From Mesostigma viride (lineage: Eukaryota; Streptophyta; Mesostigmatophyceae; Mesostigmatales; Mesostigmataceae): 64,000 nt of DNA. The stretch is taken from the NCBI GenBank assembly GCA_009746045.1, contig RPFO01000079.1, positions 5,918,733 through 5,982,732 of the forward strand, in the 5' to 3' direction. The notes under the pieces were generated by a model. It was not told the DNA's origin. It was given only the letters and a program-made list of their open reading frames with translations, and did no database searches. The position numbers were made by a program, and so were the translations under genes. This document shows, in pieces, positions 11,924 to 23,149 of the stretch (its first letter is position 1; every line of letters begins with the position of its first letter).

Positions 11924-12858
11924 CCAACCCTTTCTTGTTTTGGAGCTTGGACCAGCCTGAGAACCTATCAGCCACTGTCCCCACAAGCCTTCAGACATCT
12001 GATCCCTCCCAGAGACCAGACCTGCCTTTTCTTTTGGAACCTGAGGTGCCTCCAAATATTAGCTAGGCCTGCTCATTGGTTCAAAGGTTGCCCTCTGACC
12101 CACATGACATCCCAACCCTTTCTTTGGGAACCTGGTGTAGATTAAAGTTAGGTCTTCACTTAGTCAGAGGAGTTTGGATAGAGGAGTCCATGAACGTACT
12201 ATTGTGAGTTCCTGGTCATCCAGTTATCACAGGCGCCCGTTCATATGGCGCCCGCCACGGAGCCTCCTTTATCTTTTAAATCCTTCCAAAGACTGAGAGA
12301 GCCCTGACAAATGTTAGCCAACACATGGGGAGCCCATGTCCTCACTGAGTCTCACTCAGGATTCATACATGCCAGGCTGAGGTCAGCTGGGGAATCGAAC
12401 CCCACCCCATATCCTCCAGGTTTGGATCAGCTCCTGGAACTGAGCATCACAAACAACAAGACATGACAATAACAAGATTATGTTTTATTATAAAGGAGTA
12501 TAACCCATAGTGAGGCCCCTGGCAACCACGTCCAACATGGTCACACAACCAGGGATTTTATTAGCATGCAACAGGTTGGTTACAGAGAATATATACAAAT
12601 GTACAGCAACCTGTTAGAGCCAACACTTGGGCTGCCCTTGCAGGGTCCATTCCATGAAGACCCAAGGCCCATTACAAAGTCCTTAAGACTCTTCTGCAGC
12701 TCCATGACAGAGCCAGGCGAAATTCTCAGCCAGGGGAGTGACTCCACCCTGACCCCTGTCCAGCAGAGTGTGTCTGAACTCTGAAGGACCTGCTGTCAGC
12801 CACCACGTGGCTGCCCAGCCCACTGGGATGCCTCCCACCTAGAGCAAGGCTGTTTGGT
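11924..12858 (-). other. Element B polypurine tract and 3' untranslated region
   Basis: The polypurine tract (minus AAACAAGAAAGGGTTGG, 11924-11940) abuts the LTR. A second similar sequence, CCCAACCCTTTCTTTGGG on plus, lies near 12112. The T-arm-like motif GGGGTTCGATTCCCC (minus) is at 12389-12403. No supported ORF. Confidence 0.55.
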
Positions 12859-15800
12859 CTACTCTGGCCCTCCCCCCTTGGAGGCCATGAGCCCACGAAG
12901 CAAAGGGTATTGCAGCTCAGCCTTCTCCTCCAGCTTGGTGAGAGCATCTGCAGGGTTGTCCACGCCAGCCACATGTTCAATGTTAGCTAAGCAAGACATT
13001 TCCTTGAGCAACAAATAATCAAGGTCCCTGCTCCTGGCCAGCTGCCTGTGCACAAACTGCACCATGCCCATGCTGTCAGTTCTTACCAGTGTGTGCATCT
13101 GCAACCGACAGGAAGCCACTTGACATAGCTGGTAAAATAGCTCCCTCAAGTAAAGAGCAGTATGAAGCCCTTCACAGATTGCCCTGCACTCAGCAATGTC
13201 ACTGCTGGGAGTTACCCTGTTCTGCAACCGACTGTACCAGCAGACCAGAGAGGACTGTTCCTGCACCAGGGATATTAATGCTGCTGCACGGCCCCTGACC
13301 TCTGTGACCTTCCTACTATCCATAGAACTGTCCACATAGAGCATCATGTCAAAAGGCCTGTACAAATCCAAAGGACCCAGCATGAGAGGGGGAGACATGC
13401 GAACAGCCTCTACCACTCTCTCAGCACCCACCTCAACCAGTTGGGAATCGGTCAACCGACTCAGTACCAACAGGTCAGGAGCACAAATGCTGGCCAGCCA
13501 TGCCAACATACCTCGTATTGTTGCACATCTGGCCTGGGTGATGGGCTCCTGCAAGGCATCTATGATCTGCTGAGGATAATCCTTACCACCCTCCAGCTGG
13601 ATGGACCATGTACCCTGCTGATGGACCAAGGTCGCCTGCATTCCACAAAACACCATGGGCTCATTCTCAACCATGTACTGGATCTTACCCAGTTCAAACC
13701 GTTTCTGGATCCTGGCCAGAGTCAACTCTTGCCAAGTGGGATGGCCCAGGAGATGCAGATCATCACCATGCAGGGAGGCAAACGCTGGCAGCCCCTCATA
13801 GCTACCCTGAAACAGACAAGGATCAACTGGAGAGACTGAGAGACCACAGACAGACCTGAGGTACTTCTCCAAGCTCTTCCTCCAGATGATGGGACTCGAT
13901 CTAAGGCCTTCCACGCCTTTGAGAATCCTCAAATACCTCGTCTTCAGCTCTGCCCTCCACACTGCAGGCACCTTAACAAAGAAAGGGGGTATTGTGCGCC
14001 AAGTATCCTGTGCTTCCTGCTGATCACCCTTAAGAAAAGCCCTCTTGAAATCTACCAACACAGAGCTATAGGGTATCCCCTTCTGCAGAAAAGACAATAA
14101 ATGCACAACAAAATCCTCCATGTATCATGCAGCATCCCTGGTGTGTAAAGCTCCTCATCTGCTAACTGTCCAGTGCCATGGTACTCAGTCACAACTGGTC
14201 TAACATGTGGCACCTGCACGCCATCTACCTCCTTGAGCTTGAGGACAAACATCAATCTGAGCAGCTGGTGATCCTCAGGGAGGACATCCACAGGCTCTGC
14301 ACAGTTGGCAACTATCCACTCATGCCCAGAAGCAACAAAGCCAAGAGTCCATGCCTTAGCCATCTTGGGGCTTTGCATCATCTCCACTAGCTTGCGCCAA
14401 GGTACAGGACTCGTTCCTGGGATCTGGTACCTCTGCACACCCAACTCACGTGGGTCAAACGTAGTAGGGAGGATCAGCAGGTCCCCAGCAATGGGCTCCT
14501 TTGTATCAGGACCCTCTGCCTCTAGACCCCTCACAGCCCTTACAGCCACACTAAGACCCTGGGAGTAGCGATATCTCTGCAAGGGAAGGCGGCCCTGCCC
14601 TTCTAATGCTAGCTCCTCAGAGGATATCCTCACCCCTGGTAAGCACAAGAAGTTCTGACCTAGAATGGCAGGCCCCTGATACCCTTCAACCACACTGAAC
14701 GTGGTGGGCACCCCCAGGATAGGCACACTCACTTCTCCCAAGATCTTCATGGACACATTCCCAGAGAAATCAGACACAGCTAGGCAGCTAGGGGATGACC
14801 ACTGCAAGCCTGCAGCATCCTCTACCCTTAGAATGGACACCTGTGAGTTGGTATCCACTTCTAGTGCTGGTGCCCCACATGACCCCCATCCCGTGAGCTT
14901 AGATACCTTGGGATCACGCTTGCTGTTCTGCAGAGCTCGAATGATGTCCGCCATAAGCAGCCCCCTGGACTGTGGTGCAGCCCTGGCCACCTCTGGCCTT
15001 GTGACAGACGTCTCAGCAGACTCCTGCTCACCCTCATCCATCCAGGACAGACCATAATCCAAGCATGGTGGGTTAGCATCTGCTGCCTGGCTCTCATCCT
15101 GCTCATCTCCCTCCAAGGGAGGATCAGGGCCGTCTTCAGGCCAGATTGCAGTTGGCCTTCTCTCCTTGACGTGAGCCCAGGATAGCCTGTACACGTGCTT
15201 GGGATTACTCTCCAAAGCCACCAGACAAGAATGGTTAGCTTCCTCAACATGGGTTACCTGCCCATCTTGCCACTTGCCACGCTTGCCTGGTAATGACGGT
15301 TCCTTCCACATCCTGACCCTCAGTCCCACCTGGGGCCTCAGCATTTTCCAACCCTTGTCCTTACGCCTCAATCTGGAAAACACCCTGTCTGCCTTCTTCA
15401 GGCAGGCTGCCACCACGTCCTGTGATAGCATACCAAACTGCAATGCCAGGGGAGAGACTGCCACACCATCATAGTAATAGGTTACCCTGTGGTTAAGCTG
15501 CTCCTCAATCCCCTTACACCAAGCTGCTTTCTCTAGAGCTGATGCCACAACAGGCACACTCTAGCTGCTAGCACCACTGTTTTTACTTCACGTATAGATC
15601 TCTCTACAGCTCCCTGCTGCCCATGGCATTCCCTAGGGACCACTACCAACTTACAAGGAAGCTGGTCAGCCAGCTTGATCAAGCAGTCAAACTGCAAGTC
15701 AGCTTGCACCTTGGTGTACACCCCAAAGCCTGGCAACAAAGACTGGAGACCCATCAACAGCTGATGCTCCTGCATTCCAGGAAGAATGGTCAGCAACCTA

Positions 15801-16444
15801 TATCTGCTAAACCTATCCACCCCCACCAACAGATACATGCCCCTGATGTGTTGGATGTCCACCTGGATATCCCCCCGCTCTCTAGCAGGTTCTCTGGCAT
15901 GGGACTGTGGGAGGCGAACAGCATTCTCCTGACAGACACAATTCTGAGCAGCTGCACTGCAGGCCTCTAGCAAAGGCTCCTTGCCAATCTTCCAAGCAAA
16001 CATCTCTGCCTGCTTAGAGTGACCAAAGATATGGTGTAGAGTGTTTCCAGCCTGAGCATAGCTCAACCCCCTGTCAGCCTGGCTGCACAGAGAGGAACGT
16101 GACAAAGACTGTGTGCTTGGGATAGCACGACCCACCTGCTGTTCTCTTGCTCCAGGGACCTCCTCCAAGGTAGCTCGGCTCCCAGAGCCAGCCCCGGTTC
16201 CCACAGAAGCTGCAGGTCCTTCCAGTCTGGCGGCTTGACTCCCAGAGTCAACCCCAACAACTGGAGACCCTGCACCTGCCACAGGCACAGGGAATTCCAC
16301 TGCTGCAGCAGCGTTATTGCAATCATTGAGTGGAAGCACCTCATCATTCCCAACCCCTTGCTGCTGCACAAGAGGGACACCCCCATTACTATGTACAACT
16401 GTTCGTCCCACTAGGGGTGATTGACTATTTACAGGGGACAACAT
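12859..16444 (-). pseudogene. pol: Element B Pol polyprotein, frameshifted
   Basis: Three overlapping frames, 16444-15533, 15557-14052 and 14121-12859, together give a pol with the same domain order as element A. The first has the integrase zinc region (HHIFGHS, then CVC) and core (VDIQHI, ADLQFDC, VERSIR). The second has the integrase C-terminal part and the protease-like domain (EVDTNSQVS and ILGQNFL). The third has reverse transcriptase (DFKRAFLKGD, SLHGDDLHLL at 13755-13769) and RNase H ending NPADALTKL. Frame changes lie near 15540 and 14090. The in-frame codons after the gag TGA run directly into this ORF. Confidence 0.88.
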
Positions 16445-16453
16445 CTCAAGTCA
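16445..16453 (-). promoter_or_regulatory. Candidate stop-readthrough signal between gag and pol of element B
   Basis: Minus-strand TGA CTT GAG, then ATG of pol in the same frame. It is identical in sequence and position to element A. Confidence 0.6.
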
Positions 16454-17745
16454 TGGCTTACCCACCTGGCCAGAGCCTGCTCCAGCAGACTTGGCCTGGT
16501 CTGGGCAGTCACGTCGCCAATGACCCGTCCTGCCACATCCAAAGCACTTGTCATCCTTCCCAGCAGCAGCCTTCTTCAGGCCACCCTGGTTCTGGCTGCT
16601 CTGACTGGCCTGGGTGCCCTGGCCCTGGCTCTTGCCTTGCCCTTGGCCACCCTTGTTCTGCTGACCACCCTGGTGACCACCAGCCTGCTGCTGACCCTTG
16701 CCTTTGGATCCCTGCTGCTGGCCCTTGCCACCCTGGTTACCATTCTGCCTGCGCCTGTTAGCCCTCTGACGCCTACTAGGTCTGGTTTCTCCCTGAGCAC
16801 CCTGCCCAGGGGCGTCACCATGGACCTGATGAGCGGAGGCTGAAGGGGCACCAGTCACCTGGATTGCCTTGCAAGCAGCATTGTCAGATGGACGGATATT
16901 GAAAATAACCTTTTGCAAGGCTGGCCACGTCCCATCTGTCTGATCAGCAAACATCCTAGCTGCATTTCTCCCATCCACACTCAGCCCCATGCGATCCAGG
17001 AAGTAATCTGCCACTGCTCTATCAGTCAGATTGAAGCCATGCTTGGCCCCCTTCTCCCTGATGCGTGTGAGCCGCTGCAGCTCCTCAGCTATTGTGCCCT
17101 TGATCTCAAAGGTATCATAGCTGAGCTTATAGTGATTAGTGAGGTTGAGTACCTTATCAGAAAACTCCTGACGTAGGCCCTCTAGGAACTGAGACCAAGT
17201 CAGCTTGTCCTTGACAGCCTGCCTAGCCTTGTCCCTCACCTCTCACTTGAATCCCTATTAGTCGTGGATGTGTGGAATACCTGCACAAGGTTGACAGTGG
17301 GATCTACAGAGCATGAAACTAGCTCCATATCCTCCAACCACTTGTCTAGCTCTTCCTGTCCCACAGGAGGCTTGAGAGGCTTCTGGCCATTCATCACAGC
17401 CACAGCACTCATATGAGGTCTAGTCCCAGGCAAAGCACGAGGGTCACTGCCAATGACAGCAGCTCCTACTGGTGCTAATGGCGCAGGAACATAGCTGCAG
17501 GAACACCAGACGGAGGCACACATGGTCTCTTACCAGGTGCTTGCCGTTCAGCATCATTCTGGCCCTCCCCCGTCAGCACCACGCCGTCGGTTGGCCACCC
17601 TGCACGCTCCTCCCCTTGTGCCACCTCTTTCCTCTTCCGGTTGGACGCCCTCCTGCCATTGACGCCCTCTGCCGTTGGGATTGCCTGTCCCTCTGGCACG
17701 ACGTTGGCGGGGCTCCCGTGTCTGCCCTTGCCTCACCCCCGCCAT
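16451..17745 (-). pseudogene. gag: Element B Gag, frameshifted
   Basis: Best frame 17239-16451: capsid-like helical part (WSQFLEGLRQEFSDK...), a long G/Q/K-rich low-complexity linker, then the zinc knuckle CFGCGRTGHWRRDC (CX2CX4HX4C). Upstream frames 17523-17236 and about 17745-17475 supply the N-terminal part. Frame changes lie near 17238 and 17510. The product would be the nucleocapsid precursor. Confidence 0.8.
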
Positions 17746-17969
17746 CCCCCGCTCCCGCTGCCGCCCCCGCGCGTGTTACGAAGCATTATAGAATACACAG
17801 AAAACACACGCAGATATGGCGCTGGAACCCACTCAGGCTCACGCACTTACTCCAGACGAGGCCGCCTCCTGGCTTGCACTCGCCTGCCCCTCCTCACGGT
17901 CTGGACGCTGCTCAACACCCTCAGCAACCGTGTGGCTGCTGCTGCCTCTGCGACAATCTGGAGGTTGGG

Positions 17970-18969
17970 TTAAACTCTCCCAGCACGCAGGTCACAGGTC
18001 GCCCGTCTTCCTTGCGTTCGACTGGATGTTGTGTCTCGCCTGGGTTGCGATGCCAAGCAAGATGCGCAACCACCGCTTACCGCCGCCGACAGCTCGTTCT
18101 GCTCGCCTCGGCCGTAACGGTCGTACTCGTGAGTCGCCTCACGAGGGATATGCAGATCAGCTCTCTGCCTTGCCTCGTAGGTCTCGGTAGTGCCGTCGCC
18201 CTCGTTTATCTGCTGGGCTGAGCGCTTGACGGAGCCCTCTGGCTTGTCAGTCCACTCAAAATGGACGTCTTCAGGCGTCTTCTCGACCCCTGCGACAATC
18301 TCCACCTCCGGACCCCACGCAGTGGTGGTTTCCGGCCTCGGTGTATCAAGCCTTGAGTAGACCCCGAAAGGCTGCGTGGTAATATAGAACCTGTCTGCGT
18401 ACCCTCTCGACTCTTGCAAAAGGACAGCAACAAGATTCTCAATGGTTTGGGCAAATACCTCTGCCGTGCTCCAAGGATTTACCGTCTCCCGAGCACGCGC
18501 GTTCCGGATGATGTCGGCGTCTGGTACCCCCTCTCCTAGCACTGCTGTCGCCACCCAGTGGTTAAACAGTCGGGTGCTGCCGAGCGCTGTTGCCACAATC
18601 TGGCTAAGCGCCTCCCTGGCTAGGTCGAGACCGGCAAGCGTGATATGGGCGCCCTGATAAGCGACCTCCACACGATTAGCAGTTTCAGCTAGCGCGTCCG
18701 TAGCGCACCAACTCTTCCACCGCCACTCGCCCCGTCTCACCTGGAGAAATCACGACGCGAGCCCGTTGAATAATCGGGTCCGCCGCCGCTGGCCTGTTGC
18801 CTCCCCCACTCACCGCCACCCACCCCTCTTCTGCCAAGTGCCTCGCTACGTAGGCCGCTTGCACGAATGTTGGAGCGTTTGCTTGGTTACGGTAGGGGAA
18901 AAACGCTTGCGCGTCTCTCTGCTCGTTCGCCTCACCAGCACCGTGGCTGCTTGACGATGAACCAGACAT
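17970..18969 (-). pseudogene. Element B leader ORF upstream of gag
   Basis: It starts at ATG 18969, only 24 nt after the 5' LTR. It runs in one frame to about 18690 and then in a second frame from 18740 to 17970, giving roughly 330 residues. The first part (MSGSSSSSHGAGEANEQ...) is followed by a helical, acidic region. No recognised domain. The position matches the leader ORF of element A. Confidence 0.5.
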
Positions 18970-18992
18970 GAAAGCGTGGAAGCAATAGTACG

Positions 18993-19648
18993 ATTTGCGC
19001 AGCAACTCGTCAGCAGAGCTTGTGAGCTCCTGGTCCTTGCCGGCTGGAATGACCCTAGGCTGCTGGCTAGCAACCTTTATCCTCACACCAGGCCTACGAC
19101 CCTCGATAGGCTCGCCACTCGTCGTGACGACCAAGGTTCGTGTGTGAAGACGCTCGTTGCCTCGTTGAGCCTCGAGCTATATGCAACCTCGTTCCATCCT
19201 TGTTCCTCGGTCATGAGCAACGCTGGGCAACGCTACATTGCCAGAGCCTCGTATCGCTGCCCTGCATCCTTGTTGCAGGCAGCATACAGGAATCTCTGGC
19301 TATCCTGTGTCTAGGACAGCACAGGACCTGCCACAGTCCTGCAAGGACTTACATCCTTGCAGACCTGCTGGCTGGTTACTGGCTTCTACTAGCCACAGTA
19401 CCGTTGAGCCCTCAGTACACTGTGTCCCAGTCACGTGAGAGTCCAGGCTAAGCCTGTGCAGGCACGGCCTGCCACGTGTCCTGTCCACTATGCCCTGAGT
19501 GTGCACCGCCCTCGCCCACCGCGGTCGGCAGTACTTCGGGACTTGATAACTTTCTCGTCCCTTGTCTGTTCTAGGCGGTTGACACGGCGTTGGAAAGGTC
19601 TCCTCAACCTGCATCCATCTAGCACATTGGTGCCCCAATATGCTAACT
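18993..19648 (-). repeat. Element B 5' LTR
   Basis: 656 bp, ending TATGCTAACT on the plus strand, followed directly by the target duplication AGAAT. Confidence 0.93.
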
Positions 19649-19824
19649 AGAATACAAGAAGGTAATTATTATAATGCTTCTGGGCCTACGCTGTGATGAC
19701 AGCAAGTAGCCCTTAGAATAGTGATCACCCTTTCTACTCAGGCAGGCAACAAACCGGGACGATAGTCCCGTAGATAGAAACGATCTTTCCCAACGTGTCT
19801 GGCCGATTGGCTTGGCACGTTACA
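19649..19824 (+). repeat. Element D 5' LTR, second part
   Basis: Resumes at the duplicated AGAAT and ends GGCACGTTACA. Matches 32592-32767. Confidence 0.88.
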
Positions 19825-19825
19825 C

Positions 19826-19837
19826 TGGAATCGGAGG
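19826..19837 (+). other. Primer binding site of element D
   Basis: TGGAATCGGAGG starts one base after the LTR, the standard place for a site complementary to a tRNA 3' end (TGG pairs with CCA). Element H has TGGTATCGGAGG in the same place. Confidence 0.65.
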
Positions 19838-21445
19838 TTTGTTTTCTTGCCTTGCATTTCGTTGCCAGGGTAGTTAGTTGATGCATTATCTTGCAGGCAT
19901 TCCGGCAATGGTCGGAATTGCCGAAATCTGATTTACGAATTATATTGCAACCGTGACAGTCGACGATGGCCGACTCAGTTTAGATAGATCCGGCGATGGT
20001 CGGCTACCTTTTGTTGTACTCCGCTGGGCTGTGTTGCACTAGCTGCGCACCACCCCCTGTGCAGGTCATCACGGACAGGCACGTGAATAAGCAAGCGGCC
20101 CTCCTGCTGGCGAGAGGACGGGTGGACACGAAATTGCGAGGTAGCTGGCCGGCAAGGTTGCTCTGACGAAAGTCAGGGCTGGCTACATTCCTGCTTCTTC
20201 CTTTCGTCATTTCGTTTGTTTTCCATGCATTATGGAGCGGTAATACCTTAACGGCCCTCGATGGAGGAACCGTGACGGAATTTCCGTTTTTTCTTGCACA
20301 ACCGCTTCCTTACTTTGCGGATTAGCATTTGTTTTCCGGCTGCACCTTTATTTTCTTTTCCTTTCATAGTCCTGGGCCGACCCCCTCAGAACCGGCTCAA
20401 TCCAAGGTGAGAATTCTGACCGATGGGTTGGAACAAAATGCCATTTCTTTTTTTGTAATCCGTTTGGTTGCATATACAAATCTTATATTGTAATATTGTG
20501 ATACGGACCAAAAAGGGGTATAGTGGCATTTTCTTCCCTTTCAGCCGATGGGCTCAAACCACATGTCTTCCTTGTGCCTTGCCGATGGGCAAGAATAGGA
20601 GGATATTTGGTACAAACAACTAGGGCTTGACGTATACATCCAGCAAGCTATATATTGCATTTTGATGTACATGCAACCCTATTGAGGGTCCTAGACTTAT
20701 ACGATTCATAAAGCAAAACATTAGACCTGAAATTAGCCGTATAAGTTGACCACGATCCAAGGGTAGGACTAAGAATAGTACTAAGTGCTATAAAGGTGTG
20801 TGTGAGTGGTGTGTGTGTGGACTTGTCTAAGGGTCGGGTGGGTAGTTGGGGTGTGGGGACCCGTGACCCCGGCAACCGGCCTCGAGTGCTGCACTTTAAT
20901 ACCTAATAGGCACTTTAGCACCTAATAGGCGCGGCGCGACCCGGACCTATGTGACACAACTGCTTGAAGATGCAGGGCTTCTGGGACTATCCGTACTCCG
21001 CGCCCGCATGATTGACAAGGAGAAATGGGCTGCCACTTGCGATAAGCACCTTCCCGAGGGGTATGCTCCTGTTTTCTCCCCACGGGCCCCGCGGCCCGTT
21101 GCTAGCCAGGGTAGAAGTCCGCAGGTGGAGGTTATTGGTCCTGAGGATAGCCGCTACACTACCGCCTCGTCTGCCATTACAGTAGAGGCCGGACAGCTCG
21201 GATGAGGATTACATCCCCATCTAGTGCTTAACGGTTGGGGGATGATGCAGACGATATTTGTTTAAACTTTTGTGTAATTATTTTTCTAATGAGATTAGCA
21301 TAGTACTCCGTGGCACGCCTTTGCGCATGACACGCAAGTACTTACTTACTTACTTACCTAGTAGGCTAGCACACCCAAATTCGCAACAAATCGAGCTGGA
21401 GCACGCGCACAGACAGCGCCGTTACATCAGTCTGCAGGATCCAAC
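19838..21445 (+). other. Element D leader region
   Basis: Mostly noncoding. Short repeated words built on CGATGG(T/C)CGG occur at about 19908-20010, and GCCGATGGG-type words at 20420, 20545 and 20582. One 84-codon plus-strand ORF (20951-21205) encodes an unrecognised soluble peptide. A short TACT repeat lies at 21340-21360. Confidence 0.4.
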
Positions 21446-21691
21446 ATGAGTAGGCGAGTCAGGGACACGGACGTGAACCTGGACTTCAGCACCATCATGG
21501 CAGATGACCCGGGCTACGATCACCCACTTTACGCCCAAGCGCGACAGCAGGCAGGAAGCTCCATGGTAGGACACCGGTCCAAGCATACTCTCCTGCCGCC
21601 CACGTTTGGGTGGCCTGAGCCCCGGGAGTTCAGCGGCCCCAGGCGGCAAAAACTTTTCAAGGCGCCGCCCATGCCCGACTTCAAGCACATC

Positions 21692-21769
21692 AGTTATATA
21701 CAACGATTCCTTGCGGAATCGATACTAAGCGCTTAGTATCGATTCCGCAAGGAATCGTTGTATATAACT
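21692..21769. repeat. 78-bp perfect palindrome, left copy
   Basis: Symmetric around 21730/21731 with no loop. Identical to 22281-22358. Confidence 0.97.
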
Positions 21770-22280
21770 AAAACTTTTGCTTGCGCCGGCAAGGCTAAGG
21801 CCGATACTAGTCGGGTCATCGAATTGGCTATTCGATTATCGAAGTTGCCTATTCGACCATCGAACTTTCCTATTCGATTATCAAATTTTCCTTATTCGAT
21901 TGTCGAAATTTCCTATTCGACGGGGGGTCAGAGGCCAGCGGCCTATCATACTCGGTGCCCAGCGAGCCACCGAACTAGGCCTAGTCGATTATAGCGAGAC
22001 ATCGCGTGGAAATTAGCCGATTTCGGGGACTTAGCCGATTTTCGGAGCGACGTCGAACAACACAGATGATTAGCCGGTTGAGCACATCATATCAGTCGAA
22101 TAGCTAGCGCTAGTACTCCGCCTATTCAGCGGAGAGCACTTGCCTTTTTCGATTAACATAGCACATTAGGCCGAACGATTAGCGTCCGCAACGTTATTCG
22201 CATTACTAGGCGAAAAATCCACCCCCGGAACGATCCTAGCGGGATTCGAACCCGGGATGCCGGCGTGTCGCAACAGTCTT

Positions 22281-22358
22281 AGTTATATACAACGATTCCT
22301 TGCGGAATCGATACTAAGCGCTTAGTATCGATTCCGCAAGGAATCGTTGTATATAACT
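22281..22358. repeat. 78-bp perfect palindrome, right copy
   Basis: Identical to the left copy. Being self-complementary, it is at once a direct and an inverted terminal repeat. Confidence 0.97.
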
Positions 22359-23149
22359 ACATCCCCAAGCTAAACAAGAGCATGAAGCCGCGAGACATCC
22401 AGGAGTGGGCGAGGCTGGTGAACAAGGCCATCACATTCTGGTCGAACTACCACAACTGGGATCTGTCCACCGAGGACTTGATCGACTTGATCATCACCCA
22501 GGCCATGGACATCTCAGTTACACGACTGCTTCACTGCGATAGCATCGCGTCACAGTCCTACCCCAAGGATATCCACGAGCTGATGGAACGAATTCAGCAG
22601 AAGCTCGTCCCACCAGACGCTGAGTTCCAGGAGCGCATCGCCTTTGGCGCATTCCGACAGGGTGACATGCCCTACCGCGAGTTTGAGGTGGAGTTTGACG
22701 AGATGGCGAGTCGCCTATTGGATGTGTCAGGCCACGAGTACAAGATCCGCCTCATGGAGGCCATCCACCCTGACCTGCAGCTTGAGGCTAGGAAGAAGTT
22801 CGCAGACACCCCGTGGCATCTGTGGGACATGTCCAAGGTCAAAGCATATCTCCTCACTACAGCCGACGACCACATGGCTAGTAGGACTGCACGCTCGACG
22901 CGGCGCGGTACTGACGCGTCGAATCCAGCAGACGAAGGCGACCACGCGGAGGAATCCCCAGCTGAGGAGGAGCAAGATGAGGAAGATATCGGCGACGCGC
23001 AGAATGACTCTCAGGTCAATGCTCTACTCAACACCCGCAGCTGGCACATGCGGTGCTTCTATTGCCAGGAGATCGGTCACATGAAGCGCAACTGCCCGAA
23101 GTTGAGGAGAGGAGCAGACACGCCCGGTGACACGTCGGCAACCTATTGA

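Larger units (their letters stand above)
11270..19648 (-). mobile_element. Element B: Ty1/copia-like retrotransposon inside the D 5' LTR
   Basis: LTRs 11270-11923 and 18993-19648 are flanked by AGAAT (11265-11269, 19649-19653). The empty site is visible at 32592-32596 in the other D LTR. The LTRs differ at about three places, including a 2-bp indel, so insertion is recent. Coding order on the minus strand: leader ORF, gag, pol. All three carry frameshifts despite the near-identical LTRs. Confidence 0.93.
21692..22358. mobile_element. Palindrome-ended insertion 1
   Basis: 667 bp bounded by two identical 78-bp perfect palindromes (21692-21769, 22281-22358) and by the 5-bp duplication ACATC (21687-21691, 22359-22363). 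Ends are AGTTA and TAACT. The 511-bp interior has no credible ORF. It has about five copies of a roughly 20-bp TATTCGATTATCGAA-type repeat (21826-21925) and, on the minus strand at 22240-22254, CGGGTTCGAATCCCG, a B-box/T-arm match. The duplication and its in-frame position in gag prove insertion rather than local rearrangement. Class unknown. Confidence 0.88.
21446..23149 (+). pseudogene. gag: Element D Gag, split by a palindrome-ended insertion
   Basis: The first part, 21446-21691 (82 codons), ends exactly at the insertion. The second part resumes in the same frame at 22364 after the duplicated ACATC and runs to 23149, so Gag was about 343 residues before the insertion. The central part (FGAFRQGDMPYREFEVEFDE) resembles Ty3/gypsy-type retrotransposon gag domains. 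An acidic linker follows, then one zinc knuckle CFYCQEIGHMKRNC (CX2CX4HX4C). It is the only sizeable gene of D. Confidence 0.8.

Noticed and set aside
22240-22254. tRNA gene
   Set aside because: Only a T-arm/B-box is present. I found no matching acceptor, D-arm or anticodon arm. The same holds at 57463, 57736, 658 and 12389.
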